A stretch of DNA of 63,266 nucleotides from a virus: the IMG/VR virus record IMGVR_UViG_3300045970_000244, positions 1 to 63,266 of that record. One strand, written 5' to 3'. Shown piece by piece: positions 34,658 through 42,520 of the stretch (positions are counted from its first letter, which is position 1; each line of letters starts with the position of its first letter). The notes under the pieces are model-generated. The model made no database searches and was not told the DNA's origin. It saw only the letters and a program-made list of their open reading frames with translations. The position numbers and the translations under genes are program-made.

Positions 34658-34926
34658 GGTGCCACCGCCCGGCTCTCCTTGAGATTCCACTCGCCCTCAA
34701 GGAACCGAACCTTCTCTGGTGAAACCATCCTGATTCGCCCGTTATCCAGCTCAACGATGCCGACAGTCTCGCAGTTCCCCGTGGGATTCGGCGCTTTCGA
34801 GTACCTTGAACCCCAACGGTGAAAAATCGCTGCCCTCGTCGTGACCGCCCACTTGTCCGGCGCCCCGTCAACCGGGAGTTTGATCTGCACCTCAACCTTT
34901 CGGAATACGTGCTTTGGTGTGCTCAT
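34654..34926 (-). CDS. Hypothetical beta-rich protein (90 aa)
   Basis: Strand-rich, with VFRKVEVQIKLPVDGAPDKW, GNCETVGIVELDNGRIRMV and PEKVRFLEG. Coupled to both neighbours by ATGA overlaps. I do not recognise the family. Confidence 0.65.
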   Translation of the reverse strand: MSTPKHVFRKVEVQIKLPVDGAPDKWAVTTRAAIFHRWGSRYSKAPNPTGNCETVGIVELDNGRIRMVSPEKVRFLEGEWNLKESRAVAP

Positions 34927-35123
34927 TGAAGCGACCCGCCTTTCAAACCGCGCTCGAATGCGGCCGTGTACCCGTCGTAGAATGCCTTATGAAGCCCGAG
35001 GGGCATCTGCTTCAGCATCCCCTTGAGCATAGCTCCTGCCATTCTCCCAAGCGCCCTTCCGACGTCGCGCGCGATGAGTTTCTCGGCTTTAGTGACTCGT
35101 TGTTTTTTCTTCTCAGCCTTCAT
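34923..35123 (-). CDS. Small basic helical protein (66 aa)
   Basis: I choose the ATG at 35123 with AAGGGT upstream rather than the TTG at 35132. The sequence KAEKLIARDVGRALGRMAGAM...PLGLHKAFYDGYTAAFERGL is amphipathic and basic. Function unknown. Confidence 0.6.
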   Translation of the reverse strand: MKAEKKKQRVTKAEKLIARDVGRALGRMAGAMLKGMLKQMPLGLHKAFYDGYTAAFERGLKGGSLQ

Positions 35124-35128
35124 GGTGT

Positions 35129-35392
35129 TCAACCCTTCAGCTCAGAGAGCATCTTCTCAATGACGTCGTGCAGGGTTTCGCTTCGCACCTTCTCTTCGCG
35201 AACCTTGATGCGTTCCGAATTGAGCAGCGTCTTCATGTCGTCGCAGGTTCTAGTCAGGCGCTCGACCTGCTCCTTCAGCGTAAGATTCTGCTTATCGCTT
35301 TCCTCGGCTTTGAGCTTCCAGCTTTCGCCTTCTGCTCTCAGCTTCGAGATGGCCTCTTCGTTCGTGATTGGGGTCTGTTCCGTGTCTGTCAT
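35129..35392 (-). CDS. Coiled-coil protein (87 aa)
   Basis: Almost entirely a charged coiled coil (EEAISKLRAEGESWKLKAEE, LKEQVERLTRTCDDMKTLL). No other motif. It overlaps the next start by three bases of shared context. Function unknown. Confidence 0.65.
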   Translation of the reverse strand: MTDTEQTPITNEEAISKLRAEGESWKLKAEESDKQNLTLKEQVERLTRTCDDMKTLLNSERIKVREEKVRSETLHDVIEKMLSELKG

Positions 35393-36009
35393 GTTCGTTC
35401 CTTCCTGTTTTTTCCGTTTATATGAGCCCGCTCATGCGAGCCTTCCGCACTTCGCGATACAAATCGACTTGGAGCCGCATCAAACTGCCCATTTGCTTTG
35501 CGCAGTTGCACGCGGCGTTTACCTCTTCTGGTGTTGGCTGTTTCTCCGTCCCAACAGCGGCGGCGGATTTCATCAAGCCGTTCAAGTGCTTTACTGAGTC
35601 TCCGATTAAGTTCGTTGACCGTGAGATTTCCACGACGGCACTCTCGGATAACTCCGCTGAGTCCGTAGGCTGGATGCCAGCGATTGACTCGTGACTGATA
35701 CCACTCTCGCTGCTTTCGTTTTCGCTCTGGGTCTGCCTTTGCACGTTCGTGTCTCCTTCGGTTGTACTGTTTTCGAAACTCTTCTCCTCGGCTCCAATGT
35801 TTCCGAGCCCACTTTGCGCGCTCTCGCTCTGGGTTTCTCCAGTATTGTGCTCTTTTTCGGGCTCGGGATTCGGCGAGGCTGCTATGATACCGCTGATGCG
35901 CTCTTCGAGCCGCTTGAGCCTTTCTTCTTTCGACAGATTCTTTGCTGCGCCACGCGCCCGAGTACCAGACGCGCTCGCCTTCAGGGATTCGAGGTGTTCG
36001 TTTGCGCAC
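35389..36009 (-). CDS. Candidate overprinted Arg-rich protein (206 aa), HNH-linker-like
   Basis: The frame opens at a GTG five bases inside the 35418-36014 gene and stays open past its stop. The product has regularly spaced aromatic-basic blocks (AQYWRNPERERAKWARKHW, EFRKQYNRRRHERAKADP, KQREWYQSRVNRW), like the linkers of phage HNH or endonuclease VII-type proteins. It lacks a clear catalytic HNH. It uses rare Arg codons and has no own ribosome site, so it may be a shadow. Confidence 0.35.
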   Translation of the reverse strand: MRKRTPRIPEGERVWYSGAWRSKESVERRKAQAARRAHQRYHSSLAESRARKRAQYWRNPERERAKWARKHWSRGEEFRKQYNRRRHERAKADPERKRKQREWYQSRVNRWHPAYGLSGVIRECRRGNLTVNELNRRLSKALERLDEIRRRCWDGETANTRRGKRRVQLRKANGQFDAAPSRFVSRSAEGSHERAHINGKNRKERT

Positions 36010-36014
36010 TTCAT
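35418..36014 (-). CDS. Hypothetical early protein with conserved-looking C-terminus (198 aa)
   Basis: A strong GGAGGGAGG lies just before the ATG at 36014. The N-terminus is basic and helical (LSKEERLKRLEERISGI), the middle is a long Ser/Glu/Thr/Gln-rich disordered stretch, and the C-terminus (KHLNGLMKSAAAV...PEEVNAACNCAKQMGSLMRL) resembles a recurrent phage protein ending. A second frame (35389-36009) is open over the same DNA. In the sample I checked (35701-35760), this frame has more G/C at third positions. Confidence 0.65.
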   Translation of the reverse strand: MKCANEHLESLKASASGTRARGAAKNLSKEERLKRLEERISGIIAASPNPEPEKEHNTGETQSESAQSGLGNIGAEEKSFENSTTEGDTNVQRQTQSENESSESGISHESIAGIQPTDSAELSESAVVEISRSTNLIGDSVKHLNGLMKSAAAVGTEKQPTPEEVNAACNCAKQMGSLMRLQVDLYREVRKARMSGLI

Positions 36015-36604
36015 GGCCTCCCTCCGTTCCAATTCAACCCCGGGTAAAGAACAGGCCAGAGCTTCATGGGTGGTTGCAATTGGTTTCTCGGGTAGATGTA
36101 GATCGGGTGGCCAGCCTTCTTGTTCTTACTCACCCGGGCCTTGCGCTTGATTACCTCGCCAAGCTCAAACCCGGTGATGAACAGCAAGCTCGGGAACAGG
36201 CACACGATCACGTTGACGTAGTATTTTTCTTCTTTCAACTGATCCTGATTGACCACGAGGTTCCAAAACTGCGGGTCTGGTTCGCGGCAGCTCTTGGTTT
36301 CAATGTGCGAGCCGTTGTCGTTGGTCGCGTTCAACTTATTGTAGTCTTCTGTGTAAATCAGGTTCACGCGAGCGACACTCCCGTACAGGAGCCACACTGC
36401 GAGTTCACCGGCAACGCCGGCCGCGTGCCACTTGTTTTCAGCGTCTGCGGTCTTTGATGTCCAGCCCTGTTTTTTACCGTTGTTGTTGCGTTGCGCGCCC
36501 ATCTTCTCACACCAAGTCGCCTCACCCGGACCGATGTTCACCGGGCACCAGTGCGGGTTCTCCTGCCAGAACATCTTGTAGTTGTCCAAGGTCATCAGGC
36601 TCAT
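36011..36604 (-). CDS. Putative restriction-like (PD-(D/E)XK) nuclease (197 aa)
   Basis: The core GELAVWLLYG..., DNGSHIETKSC and YYVNVIVCLFPSLLFITGFE resembles a small type II restriction-like fold: a helix with E, then a strand with E-x-K, then a hydrophobic strand. A D/E upstream of HIETK would complete the site. The N-terminus has WCPVNIGPGEATWCEKMGAQRN. Its role may be in replication or host DNA breakdown. Confidence 0.55.
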   Translation of the reverse strand: MSLMTLDNYKMFWQENPHWCPVNIGPGEATWCEKMGAQRNNNGKKQGWTSKTADAENKWHAAGVAGELAVWLLYGSVARVNLIYTEDYNKLNATNDNGSHIETKSCREPDPQFWNLVVNQDQLKEEKYYVNVIVCLFPSLLFITGFELGEVIKRKARVSKNKKAGHPIYIYPRNQLQPPMKLWPVLYPGLNWNGGRP

Positions 36605-36804
36605 GCTTCACCGGCCGGTCTCAGTGCCCAACGTGCAAGGGCAACGCTGATCTCTTTGACGGCCTCGTCGCTGGCGTCATCGATGGTCACAGTTCGGCCG
36701 TCAGCCTCAATCACTCGGGTCATCGTGTGGTGCTCAGGCCCAAAGGTCAGGCTCTTGAGAAAGGCACGGCAGTCGTCAGGCTTGCGGAGGCCCCACTGTT
36801 TCAT
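36601..36804 (-). CDS. Hypothetical small protein (67 aa)
   Basis: The ATG at 36804 overlaps the upstream stop (ATGA); the frame is open earlier, inside the loader-like gene. The sequence (KQWGLRKPDDCRAFLKSLTF, TRVIEADGRTVTID, AVKEISVALARWALR) suggests a strand-helix domain. No family recognised. Confidence 0.6.
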   Translation of the reverse strand: MKQWGLRKPDDCRAFLKSLTFGPEHHTMTRVIEADGRTVTIDDASDEAVKEISVALARWALRPAGEA

Positions 36805-37421
36805 CGCGATTTGTCCTCCAGCGCCTTGAGTTTCTGATCTACGAGCGCGCCTACGCTCTGCGGCCCGACCAACTGCGGCCCTTGGCGGCTGGCGGCAAAA
36901 GAACAATCCGGCAGGAGCCGGCGGGCCTCGTCCACTCCGAGCCGACCGGATTCAACAGCCTTGCGCAAAACGCGCTCTTGCCCGGCCTTGTCGTGTCCCA
37001 AGGTCACCGTCCACTTGGTAGGCACACCGTTGCTTCGCGCGGTCACTAGGAGCTGTGAGTATTTTTCTTTGAAACTCATGCGAGCCGCAATCGGGTCGCC
37101 GTTGCAGATCAGCGGCAGGGCGGCCTCGTAAAACGCCTTTGAGACTTCCTCCGTCCAACAGGCCGACGAATCCTCCGTCATTGGACAGAGCGCCCAAGCC
37201 TGCTCGATTCCGGGCCGGCCGTCGTCCAACCGCTCGATGATCTCTGCGATGGTCGGGAACCTCTTGATCTCCAGCCGGCAGCGGCGCAAGGCTCCCAAAA
37301 CCTGTTGCGCCGGGAAGCGCATTAAGTCCTCGGCCATCATCACTGCGGCAGCCGGTGAAACCCGGGCACCGCTGATCTCCGCCATCGCCTTCAATGTTTC
37401 GATGATTTCACTTGTCGACAT
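36801..37421 (-). CDS. Helicase-loader / replication P-like protein (206 aa)
   Basis: The N-terminal helical domain (PAAAVMMAEDLMRFPAQQVLGALRRCRLEI, split, then RFPTIAEIIERL) is characteristic of phage replication proteins acting with DnaT/lambda P-like loaders. It follows the initiator-like gene, as in many phages without their own polymerase. The C-terminus (VDEARRLLPDCSF) is disordered. Confidence 0.65.
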   Translation of the reverse strand: MSTSEIIETLKAMAEISGARVSPAAAVMMAEDLMRFPAQQVLGALRRCRLEIKRFPTIAEIIERLDDGRPGIEQAWALCPMTEDSSACWTEEVSKAFYEAALPLICNGDPIAARMSFKEKYSQLLVTARSNGVPTKWTVTLGHDKAGQERVLRKAVESGRLGVDEARRLLPDCSFAASRQGPQLVGPQSVGALVDQKLKALEDKSR

Positions 37422-38223
37422 TCAACCCGTTCCCTTTCGACGCCATGTGCTTTGCGGCGTAGTCCCACGAGTTCATGTTGCTTTGCGTCTGGTCAACTTG
37501 GTTTGCCTCCGAGCGCATCACGGGGCGGCCCCGAGCCCACTGTGTCCTCATCGCCTCGGCGTCGTGCAGGAGCAGCCCTATAGGGTGACACTTCTCAACG
37601 AAAAACGACTTATTGTGCTTCAGGTAAAAACTGACAACCTCGGGCGCCTCATTGCCGAGCCGCTTGCCGAGCTGTGCGATTTGCCCGTTCACCGTTGCAT
37701 TGCGCACGGGCTTGGTCTTGTACCGCTGGAAGTACGCACTCTGGTAAGAATCCCATATCGCGCGGTTCAGGGCTGTGGCAGGCGTTTGCTTGGCCTCGGG
37801 TTCTACAGGGCTTTCCCCTTCAAACATGGCTGATTGAGCCGGTCCTTCTTCATTTTGTTTGGGCAACAAGCGCCCCAGCTCATCGCGCGGGCGTTGGGCT
37901 GAAACCTTCCCACCTTTGGCTCCGGCCTTTCTGCGAATTTTGATAAGCTCCATGGCTTCGGCAAAATATTTCTCGCTGCCCTTGATGTAGATTCCTGTTT
38001 TACGCCGTTCGGCAAGTCCAACTTCAATGAGGCTGTCGCAAAGGCCAAACCGCGTCCAGTCCTCCTCTGAAATTAAGTCTCTCTCAGGAACCCAGAACCG
38101 CTTGGCGATTCGGAGGGCCTTAGCTATAACCCCGGCCGCTTTCTCCTCGTCATCACCCAAAATCCGCGTCAGTTTCTGAAACCGCCGGTCCTCCCAAAGA
38201 CCGTCGTCCAATAAGATAATCAT
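37408..38223 (-). CDS. Replication initiator-like protein (271 aa)
   Basis: The N-terminal 95 residues read as a winged-helix domain (DDGLWEDRRFQKLTRILGD, AAGVIAKALRIAKRFW, VGLAERRKTGIYIKGSEKYF). The AKGGKVSAQRPRDELG linker and a C-terminal helical block (NRAIWDSYQSAYFQRYKTKP) follow. This is the usual form of phage replisome-organiser proteins. It is the first gene leftward of the noncoding region that may hold the origin. Confidence 0.7.
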   Translation of the reverse strand: MIILLDDGLWEDRRFQKLTRILGDDEEKAAGVIAKALRIAKRFWVPERDLISEEDWTRFGLCDSLIEVGLAERRKTGIYIKGSEKYFAEAMELIKIRRKAGAKGGKVSAQRPRDELGRLLPKQNEEGPAQSAMFEGESPVEPEAKQTPATALNRAIWDSYQSAYFQRYKTKPVRNATVNGQIAQLGKRLGNEAPEVVSFYLKHNKSFFVEKCHPIGLLLHDAEAMRTQWARGRPVMRSEANQVDQTQSNMNSWDYAAKHMASKGNGLNVDK

Positions 38224-38329
38224 CCCAAATCCCCCCTATGCCACTAAGCAAAGTGCCCTTCTGCTGGTGCTTCCTCGGGTTTTGCTTGGTCCCCTAAATC
38301 TAAGCTGTAAAGTCGTTAAGGCTTGTTTT

Positions 38330-38370
38330 CCTTGGTAGTCGTTCCTCCTACCAAGGGGCCTTTTGTCTTT
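38330..38370 (+). terminator. Hairpin followed by T-rich run (terminator or attenuator candidate)
   Basis: A nine-base-pair stem CCTTGGTAG/CTACCAAGG with a nine-base loop is followed by GGCCTTTTGTCTTT on the plus strand. No plus-strand gene ends here, so it may act on a leader RNA or be an operator rather than a terminator. Confidence 0.4.
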
Positions 38371-38662
38371 GCTGTTTCCCCGTTTTGGTGACACGTATCC
38401 TAACGAGGGAAAACCCCCAAGGCGACGCTCACCACGGCCGAGGACGGCCGCCGTGACACCTGTGCAAGTGACAGCCTGCACATGGTTCCGCGAGACTTGA
38501 CGGACGCTGCACGTCCGAACCCTCAGTGCTCTCGCAGAAAGGTCTTACGACCCCTCGCATCCACACTCGGCGCCGTGAGGTCCCTGTGGCGCCACTTCAA
38601 CTCTCCCCACGGTCGTTTGCATTACCCCTGAGAAAGCCTTACTGCCGGCGTAAAAAAAAATA

Positions 38663-38745
38663 ACCCCTCTCAGACCTTTTACGGTCTGCACGGCCAAGTG
38701 CTTGCTTCGGTAGATTAATGGTTGTGGAAGCGGCCCGAGAGGGGT
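38663..38745. ncRNA. Candidate structured RNA or DNA element (multibranch fold)
   Basis: A nine-base-pair closing helix (ACCCCTCTC with GAGAGGGGT) encloses an inner perfect hairpin (CAGACC-TTTTAC-GGTCTG) and a possible second one (GCTTC...GAAGC). The 83-nt element is not a tRNA: no T-loop is present. Whether it is transcribed is unknown. Confidence 0.35.
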
Positions 38746-38987
38746 CGACACGCTGCCCTGTTCCCAGAGAGCGTGCAAAATTGTTTTCTATCGACAAACT
38801 CATAATCTACCTTTTGCTCGCCAGTGCCTTGGCCGACCCACACAAACAAGCCGCTTTGTTTCGTTGAGGAAAGGTTTCGCTTATTTTTTACAGAAAAAAA
38901 AGGTTTTTTTTTGGCCAACGCCATTTTTTTTTCAAAGTCACAAATACAGCTTGCACTCCGATGGCTTACGGACGTAAGTTTTTTTGC

Positions 38988-39602
38988 ATGGAAGCCATAA
39001 AAGCAGAGAAAATCAAAATCGTGCCCCTGAAAGACCTCAAACCCAACCCGTTGAACCGCAACAAGCACCCGCCCGAGCAAATCGTCAGACTTATAGAGAT
39101 AATTCGCTACCAAGGGTTCCGCAACCCCATCGTCGTGAGCAACCGTTCCGGCTTGGTCGTGACTGGCCACGGTCGTCTGGAAGCCGCTAGGGCCATGGGT
39201 CTTGAGCGAGTGCCGGTGATTTTTCAGGACTACGAGGACGAGGATCAGGAGTACGCCCACGCCATCAGCGACAACGCCATCAGCATGTGGGCCGAGCTGG
39301 ACACAGCCGGAATCAACGAAGACCTCGCGCGCATGGGCCGCGAGTTCAGCCTTGAGCAGCTTGGTATGCGCAGTTTTACACAGGAGATCCCCGGGATGCC
39401 CGGCGGCGGCCACTCAGAGCTCCGCGACGACCTTCCGAATGTTGACATCCAAGGGTCCGTGAACAACCGCACTGAAATTTTGGTCATCACGTTTGCCGAC
39501 CCCGAAAAATACGCTGAGGTGCAACGCCAGTTGGGGCTCCGGCCCACACAACGCACCATCACCTATACCGAAATCGTCGACAAGTGGGAGCTGCCGACAT
39601 GA
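38988..39602 (+). CDS. ParB/Srx-domain protein 1 (204 aa), start of hypermodification cluster
   Basis: The sequence KIVPLKDLKPNPLNRNKHP, VRLIEIIRYQGFRNPIVVSN and LVVTGHGRLEAARAMGL is a ParB/sulfiredoxin-fold domain with the GHGR active-site-like motif. I choose the ATG at 38988; nine codons upstream are also open. The C-terminal part (ITFADPEKYAEVQRQL) resembles the tails of ParB proteins found with phage DNA-modification genes. Its stop overlaps the radical SAM start (ATGA). Exact role unknown; a target-site or nuclease/ATPase function is inferred. Confidence 0.85.
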   Translation: MEAIKAEKIKIVPLKDLKPNPLNRNKHPPEQIVRLIEIIRYQGFRNPIVVSNRSGLVVTGHGRLEAARAMGLERVPVIFQDYEDEDQEYAHAISDNAISMWAELDTAGINEDLARMGREFSLEQLGMRSFTQEIPGMPGGGHSELRDDLPNVDIQGSVNNRTEILVITFADPEKYAEVQRQLGLRPTQRTITYTEIVDKWELPT

Positions 39603-40864
39603 GCGAGTACATGAGCCCGCGTTGGAGCGGTGAGGTAAGCGATTGCTCCATGCCTATGACTTTCGATACTTACGACCGCTGCACCTACGGGTGCCTGTAC
39701 TGCTTTGCGGTTTACCAGAAAATCAACAGCAAGGGCCCGAACTACTGGCTTGAGCAGCCTGACTTCGTGAACCCCGAACGCATCAAGGCGATGTTCCGGC
39801 TTGAAAAACCCACACAGTTCGAGAAGTACATCCGCGACCGGATGACCATGCAGTGGGGCGGCATGGCTGACCAGTTCGACGAGAACGAGCGCGAGCACGG
39901 CGTCACGCTGGAGCTCCTGAAGTTCTTCCGGGAGATCAAGTACCCGATCTGTTTTTCGACCAAGGCGACGTGGTTCACCAAGGACGACCGCTACATGTCG
40001 CTCATCAAGGACGCCGACCACTTCAACTTCAAGTTCAGTATTATCAACCTCGACCCGGTGCGGGCCGCCGTCATGGAGGAGCGCGTGGATTCCCCACAGG
40101 AACGCCTCGCGGCCATGAAGCGCCTGAACGACATCAACCCCAAGGGAGGCGTCACCCTCAGACTGCGGCCGTTCATCATCGGCCACACTGACCGGCGCGA
40201 CGAGTACCTTGACCTGATCCGTGCGGCGCACGCCTCTGGCGCGTCGGCCGTGACTACGGAGTTCTACTGTGTTGAGGCCCGACTGAAACCCTCTGAGCGG
40301 TGGCGCTACAACCGTGTGTCCGAGCTCTGCGGGTTCGACGTGTTCGAGTTCTACCAGAAGCACAGCACCGGCTCCGGCTACATGAGGCTCAATTATGAAG
40401 TCAAGAGGCCTTACGTCGACAAGATGAAGGCCCTCTGCGACCAACTCGGGATGCGCTTTTACGTCAGCGATGCCCACCACAAAGAGAAGTGCTCGAACGG
40501 CTCCTGCTGTGGCCTTCCTCCGTCATGGAATTACTCACGAGGCCAGTTCACCGAGGCCCTGCTGATCGCCAAAGAGAAGGGAACCGTGCGCTGGTCTGAC
40601 ATCAGCGGCAAGATGGACCACCTCAAGCAGATCAATTACGCCCGGGCCGAGGGCTTCAATACGGCGAACGTCATGAACCGAGCCACGCGCGGCCGGCAAA
40701 CCCTGTACGATTATTTGCAAGAAATCTGGAACACGCCGAACAACCTGAAGTCACCGTACAAGTACTTCGGCGGAATCATGAACCCAACGGGCACGGACGA
40801 AAATGGCGACGTGATTTACGAGTACCGGCCTAAGCCCTGTCCTTCATCAACTCAGCCAGAATAA
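39599..40864 (+). CDS. Radical SAM enzyme (421 aa)
   Basis: C28-x3-C32-x2-C35 (DRCTYGCLYCFAVY) is the iron-sulfur cluster motif, with surroundings like the spore photoproduct lyase branch (TYDRCTYGC). A second Cys group (EKCSNGSCCGLP, near residue 300) could hold another cluster or ligand. In known thymidine hypermodification pathways, radical SAM isomerases rearrange the amino acid attached to the base. Its end overlaps the end of the opposing kinase gene by 35 bases. Confidence 0.88.
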   Translation: MSEYMSPRWSGEVSDCSMPMTFDTYDRCTYGCLYCFAVYQKINSKGPNYWLEQPDFVNPERIKAMFRLEKPTQFEKYIRDRMTMQWGGMADQFDENEREHGVTLELLKFFREIKYPICFSTKATWFTKDDRYMSLIKDADHFNFKFSIINLDPVRAAVMEERVDSPQERLAAMKRLNDINPKGGVTLRLRPFIIGHTDRRDEYLDLIRAAHASGASAVTTEFYCVEARLKPSERWRYNRVSELCGFDVFEFYQKHSTGSGYMRLNYEVKRPYVDKMKALCDQLGMRFYVSDAHHKEKCSNGSCCGLPPSWNYSRGQFTEALLIAKEKGTVRWSDISGKMDHLKQINYARAEGFNTANVMNRATRGRQTLYDYLQEIWNTPNNLKSPYKYFGGIMNPTGTDENGDVIYEYRPKPCPSSTQPE

Positions 40865-41384
40865 ACCCCGCCGCGTTACTGATGTCCGCCTGACACTCGT
40901 TGGTGAGCTGGTGGACGTCTTCAGGGTTCAAGTTTTTCTTGATGTTGGAGATCTTCGTTTTGCGCCCCTTGAGAAAGGTTTCGGTCTGGGTATCGTTCCG
41001 GGCTTTGTGGCGCGCGGCTTTGGTTTCTTCCGTGCACTCCAACACGAACACCTTGATATCCAGTCTTTCGGCACACCAGCTTAGAAAGCTCAGATTGCCG
41101 AGCCGGTCTCCTTCAAAGAAGATGTTCCACTCGCGCGAATTGAATATGAGCTGGTCGATGTAGAGCTGCACCTGCGGCTGGGCCGCCATGCTGAACTTGT
41201 CCGTGCCGCAAAACGTGTCGCCGTCGTTGTAGAACCCGAGAACGATGATCTTCTCGTCCATGTGTTTCGTTCCGTGAACCAAGCCGCTCTTGAAGGGCAT
41301 CCCGGGCGATAACCGGCGCATCATCTCGCGTACGATGGTTGTTTTACCGGAGGCGGGCTCACCAATCATAGCAACAATTTTCAT
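40830..41384 (-). CDS. P-loop kinase, candidate 5-hydroxymethyl-dU DNA kinase (184 aa)
   Basis: The Walker A is G-x4-GKT (GEPASGKTT, residues 8-16), followed by a small nucleotide-kinase fold (NIFFEGDRLGNLSFLSWCAE, VFVLECTEETKAARHKAR). It directly follows the aGPT-Pplase-like gene (ATGA overlap), the usual arrangement in phage hypermodification loci, where this kinase phosphorylates 5-hmdU in DNA. The match to that kinase group is by context and motif, not by search. Confidence 0.8.
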   Translation of the reverse strand: MKIVAMIGEPASGKTTIVREMMRRLSPGMPFKSGLVHGTKHMDEKIIVLGFYNDGDTFCGTDKFSMAAQPQVQLYIDQLIFNSREWNIFFEGDRLGNLSFLSWCAERLDIKVFVLECTEETKAARHKARNDTQTETFLKGRKTKISNIKKNLNPEDVHQLTNECQADISNAAGFILAELMKDRA

Positions 41385-42520
41385 GTGTCAATCTCCTTGT
41401 TGAAGTCGTTTTCAAAACAGGGCCAGTCCCGGTGCATCATGATGACTTGCCCGGTCAGGCGATAGTGGTTCTGTTTGCGTGGGACCAAACCCGGGTCGCG
41501 CGGGTTGTCCTCAATCCGAAGGTGCGGCGGTAAGTACCAGCGGCGCGCGTCCCAGAACAGGCTGAAGTCCTCAGCGCCGGCCCAAGCCTCCTCGGCGGTC
41601 TTTATCCGGTTGTAAAACATGTCCATGTAGACGTTCGGGTACCGGCGGTTTTCGCGGTGCCAGCTCTTGTAACAGCACAGGGTTGATTCCAGCGTGAAGT
41701 ACCCGACGTCGCGCTCATCGATGTCCGGGTTGCCGGTCAGGCGCATTCGCGCGGCGTTCAGGAGCAGGTGCCCCTCGGCCTTGAGCCAGTCGATGATCTC
41801 TTTGTTGTAACCACGGAAGGCCGGATTCAGCGTGTCGTGCCAGTCGAGGTCGTCGCGGCCGTTGACCTTACACAGCCCGTTACGGTGAGACTTTGAGCCG
41901 TCGATGTCGTCCAGAAAGAGTTGGTCGCAGTCGATGTTCAGGCCCATGATGCGCAAGTACTCAAGATAGGAAAACGTCGAGAGCCGGCCGAACAACTCGA
42001 ACCCCATGACGTGCCGCCACACACGGCGGAAGTTCTCGTCCTCGTCGGCGGTGTTTGCGAGCTCGCCCTCGAATAATTCTGTTTGACTTTTGCCGCGCAA
42101 GTTCAGCTTGTAGCTCATCACACACTTCTCAAATTGGTTCTTGACATAGCGGCGGTCAGTGTCCCACCCGAGCTTTGGGTAATTCTCACGGAACCAGCGC
42201 GAGAGCTTGTCGATGTTCAGCACCTTGAAGTCAGGGAACCGCTTGAAGATCGTCCAAGTGGTGACGGCGTGCTGGCACAGCCCGTTGATGTACGCGAACC
42301 AGTACCGCTGCTCCTTGTCGAGTTTCTGCGTCTCCACGATGTACGGCATCATCTGGTACACGGCGCCCGGGTGAGATCGGTACTTCAGGTGGAACTCGTA
42401 AAAACGTAAGAACGTCTCTCTTCGGTACTCTGGGAGGCGAAAGTCCATCCCCTTCTCAAGTTCCGTGACCTCGTGCGGGGCGCCACGTCCGGCGCTGTGA
42501 GGGCTACTTTGGTTGAACAT
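41381..42520 (-). CDS. aGPT-Pplase / amino acid:DNA transferase-like helical protein (379 aa)
   Basis: Long helical pattern with FLRFYEFHLKYRSHPGAVY, RYWFAYINGLCQHAVTTWTIF, SYLEYLRIMGLNIDCDQLF and TLCCYKSWHRENRRYPNVYMD. This matches the alpha-glutamyl/putrescinyl thymine pyrophosphorylase / 5-hmdU kinase helical family. In known systems this protein swaps the pyrophosphate on 5-hmdU for an amino group donor. I choose the ATG at 42520, inside the end of the PLP gene. Confidence 0.8.
   Translation of the reverse strand: MFNQSSPHSAGRGAPHEVTELEKGMDFRLPEYRRETFLRFYEFHLKYRSHPGAVYQMMPYIVETQKLDKEQRYWFAYINGLCQHAVTTWTIFKRFPDFKVLNIDKLSRWFRENYPKLGWDTDRRYVKNQFEKCVMSYKLNLRGKSQTELFEGELANTADEDENFRRVWRHVMGFELFGRLSTFSYLEYLRIMGLNIDCDQLFLDDIDGSKSHRNGLCKVNGRDDLDWHDTLNPAFRGYNKEIIDWLKAEGHLLLNAARMRLTGNPDIDERDVGYFTLESTLCCYKSWHRENRRYPNVYMDMFYNRIKTAEEAWAGAEDFSLFWDARRWYLPPHLRIEDNPRDPGLVPRKQNHYRLTGQVIMMHRDWPCFENDFNKEIDT

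Larger units (their letters stand above)
38224..38987. other. 764-bp noncoding region with many inverted repeats, between divergent early units (candidate origin/structured RNA)
   Basis: No convincing gene is present. I see perfect inverted repeats at 38330/38348 (CCTTGGTAG/CTACCAAGG), CACGGC/GCCGTG, TGTGCA/TGCACA, CGGACG/CGTCCG, CAGACC/GGTCTG (38671-38688), ACCCCTCTC/GAGAGGGGT (38663/38737) and CACGCT/AGCGTG. A plus-strand promoter candidate is TTGTTT (38781) and TAATCT (38803), 16 bp apart. Before the ParB-like gene come A8 and T9 tracts. It separates the leftward replication genes from the rightward modification genes, a usual site for an origin. Confidence 0.55.

Noticed and set aside
38663-38745. 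tRNA gene in the noncoding region
   Set aside because: The closing stem suggested an acceptor arm, but there is no T-loop (TTCRA) or anticodon arm in either direction.
38236-38778. Short open frames in the noncoding region
   Set aside because: They lack ribosome sites and look like translations of inverted repeats; the region is better read as noncoding.
39563-40480. 305-codon open frame on the minus strand opposite the radical SAM gene
   Set aside because: It mirrors the radical SAM coding sequence. The product is rich in Val/Leu/His with no domain, as expected for the antisense of a GC-rich gene.
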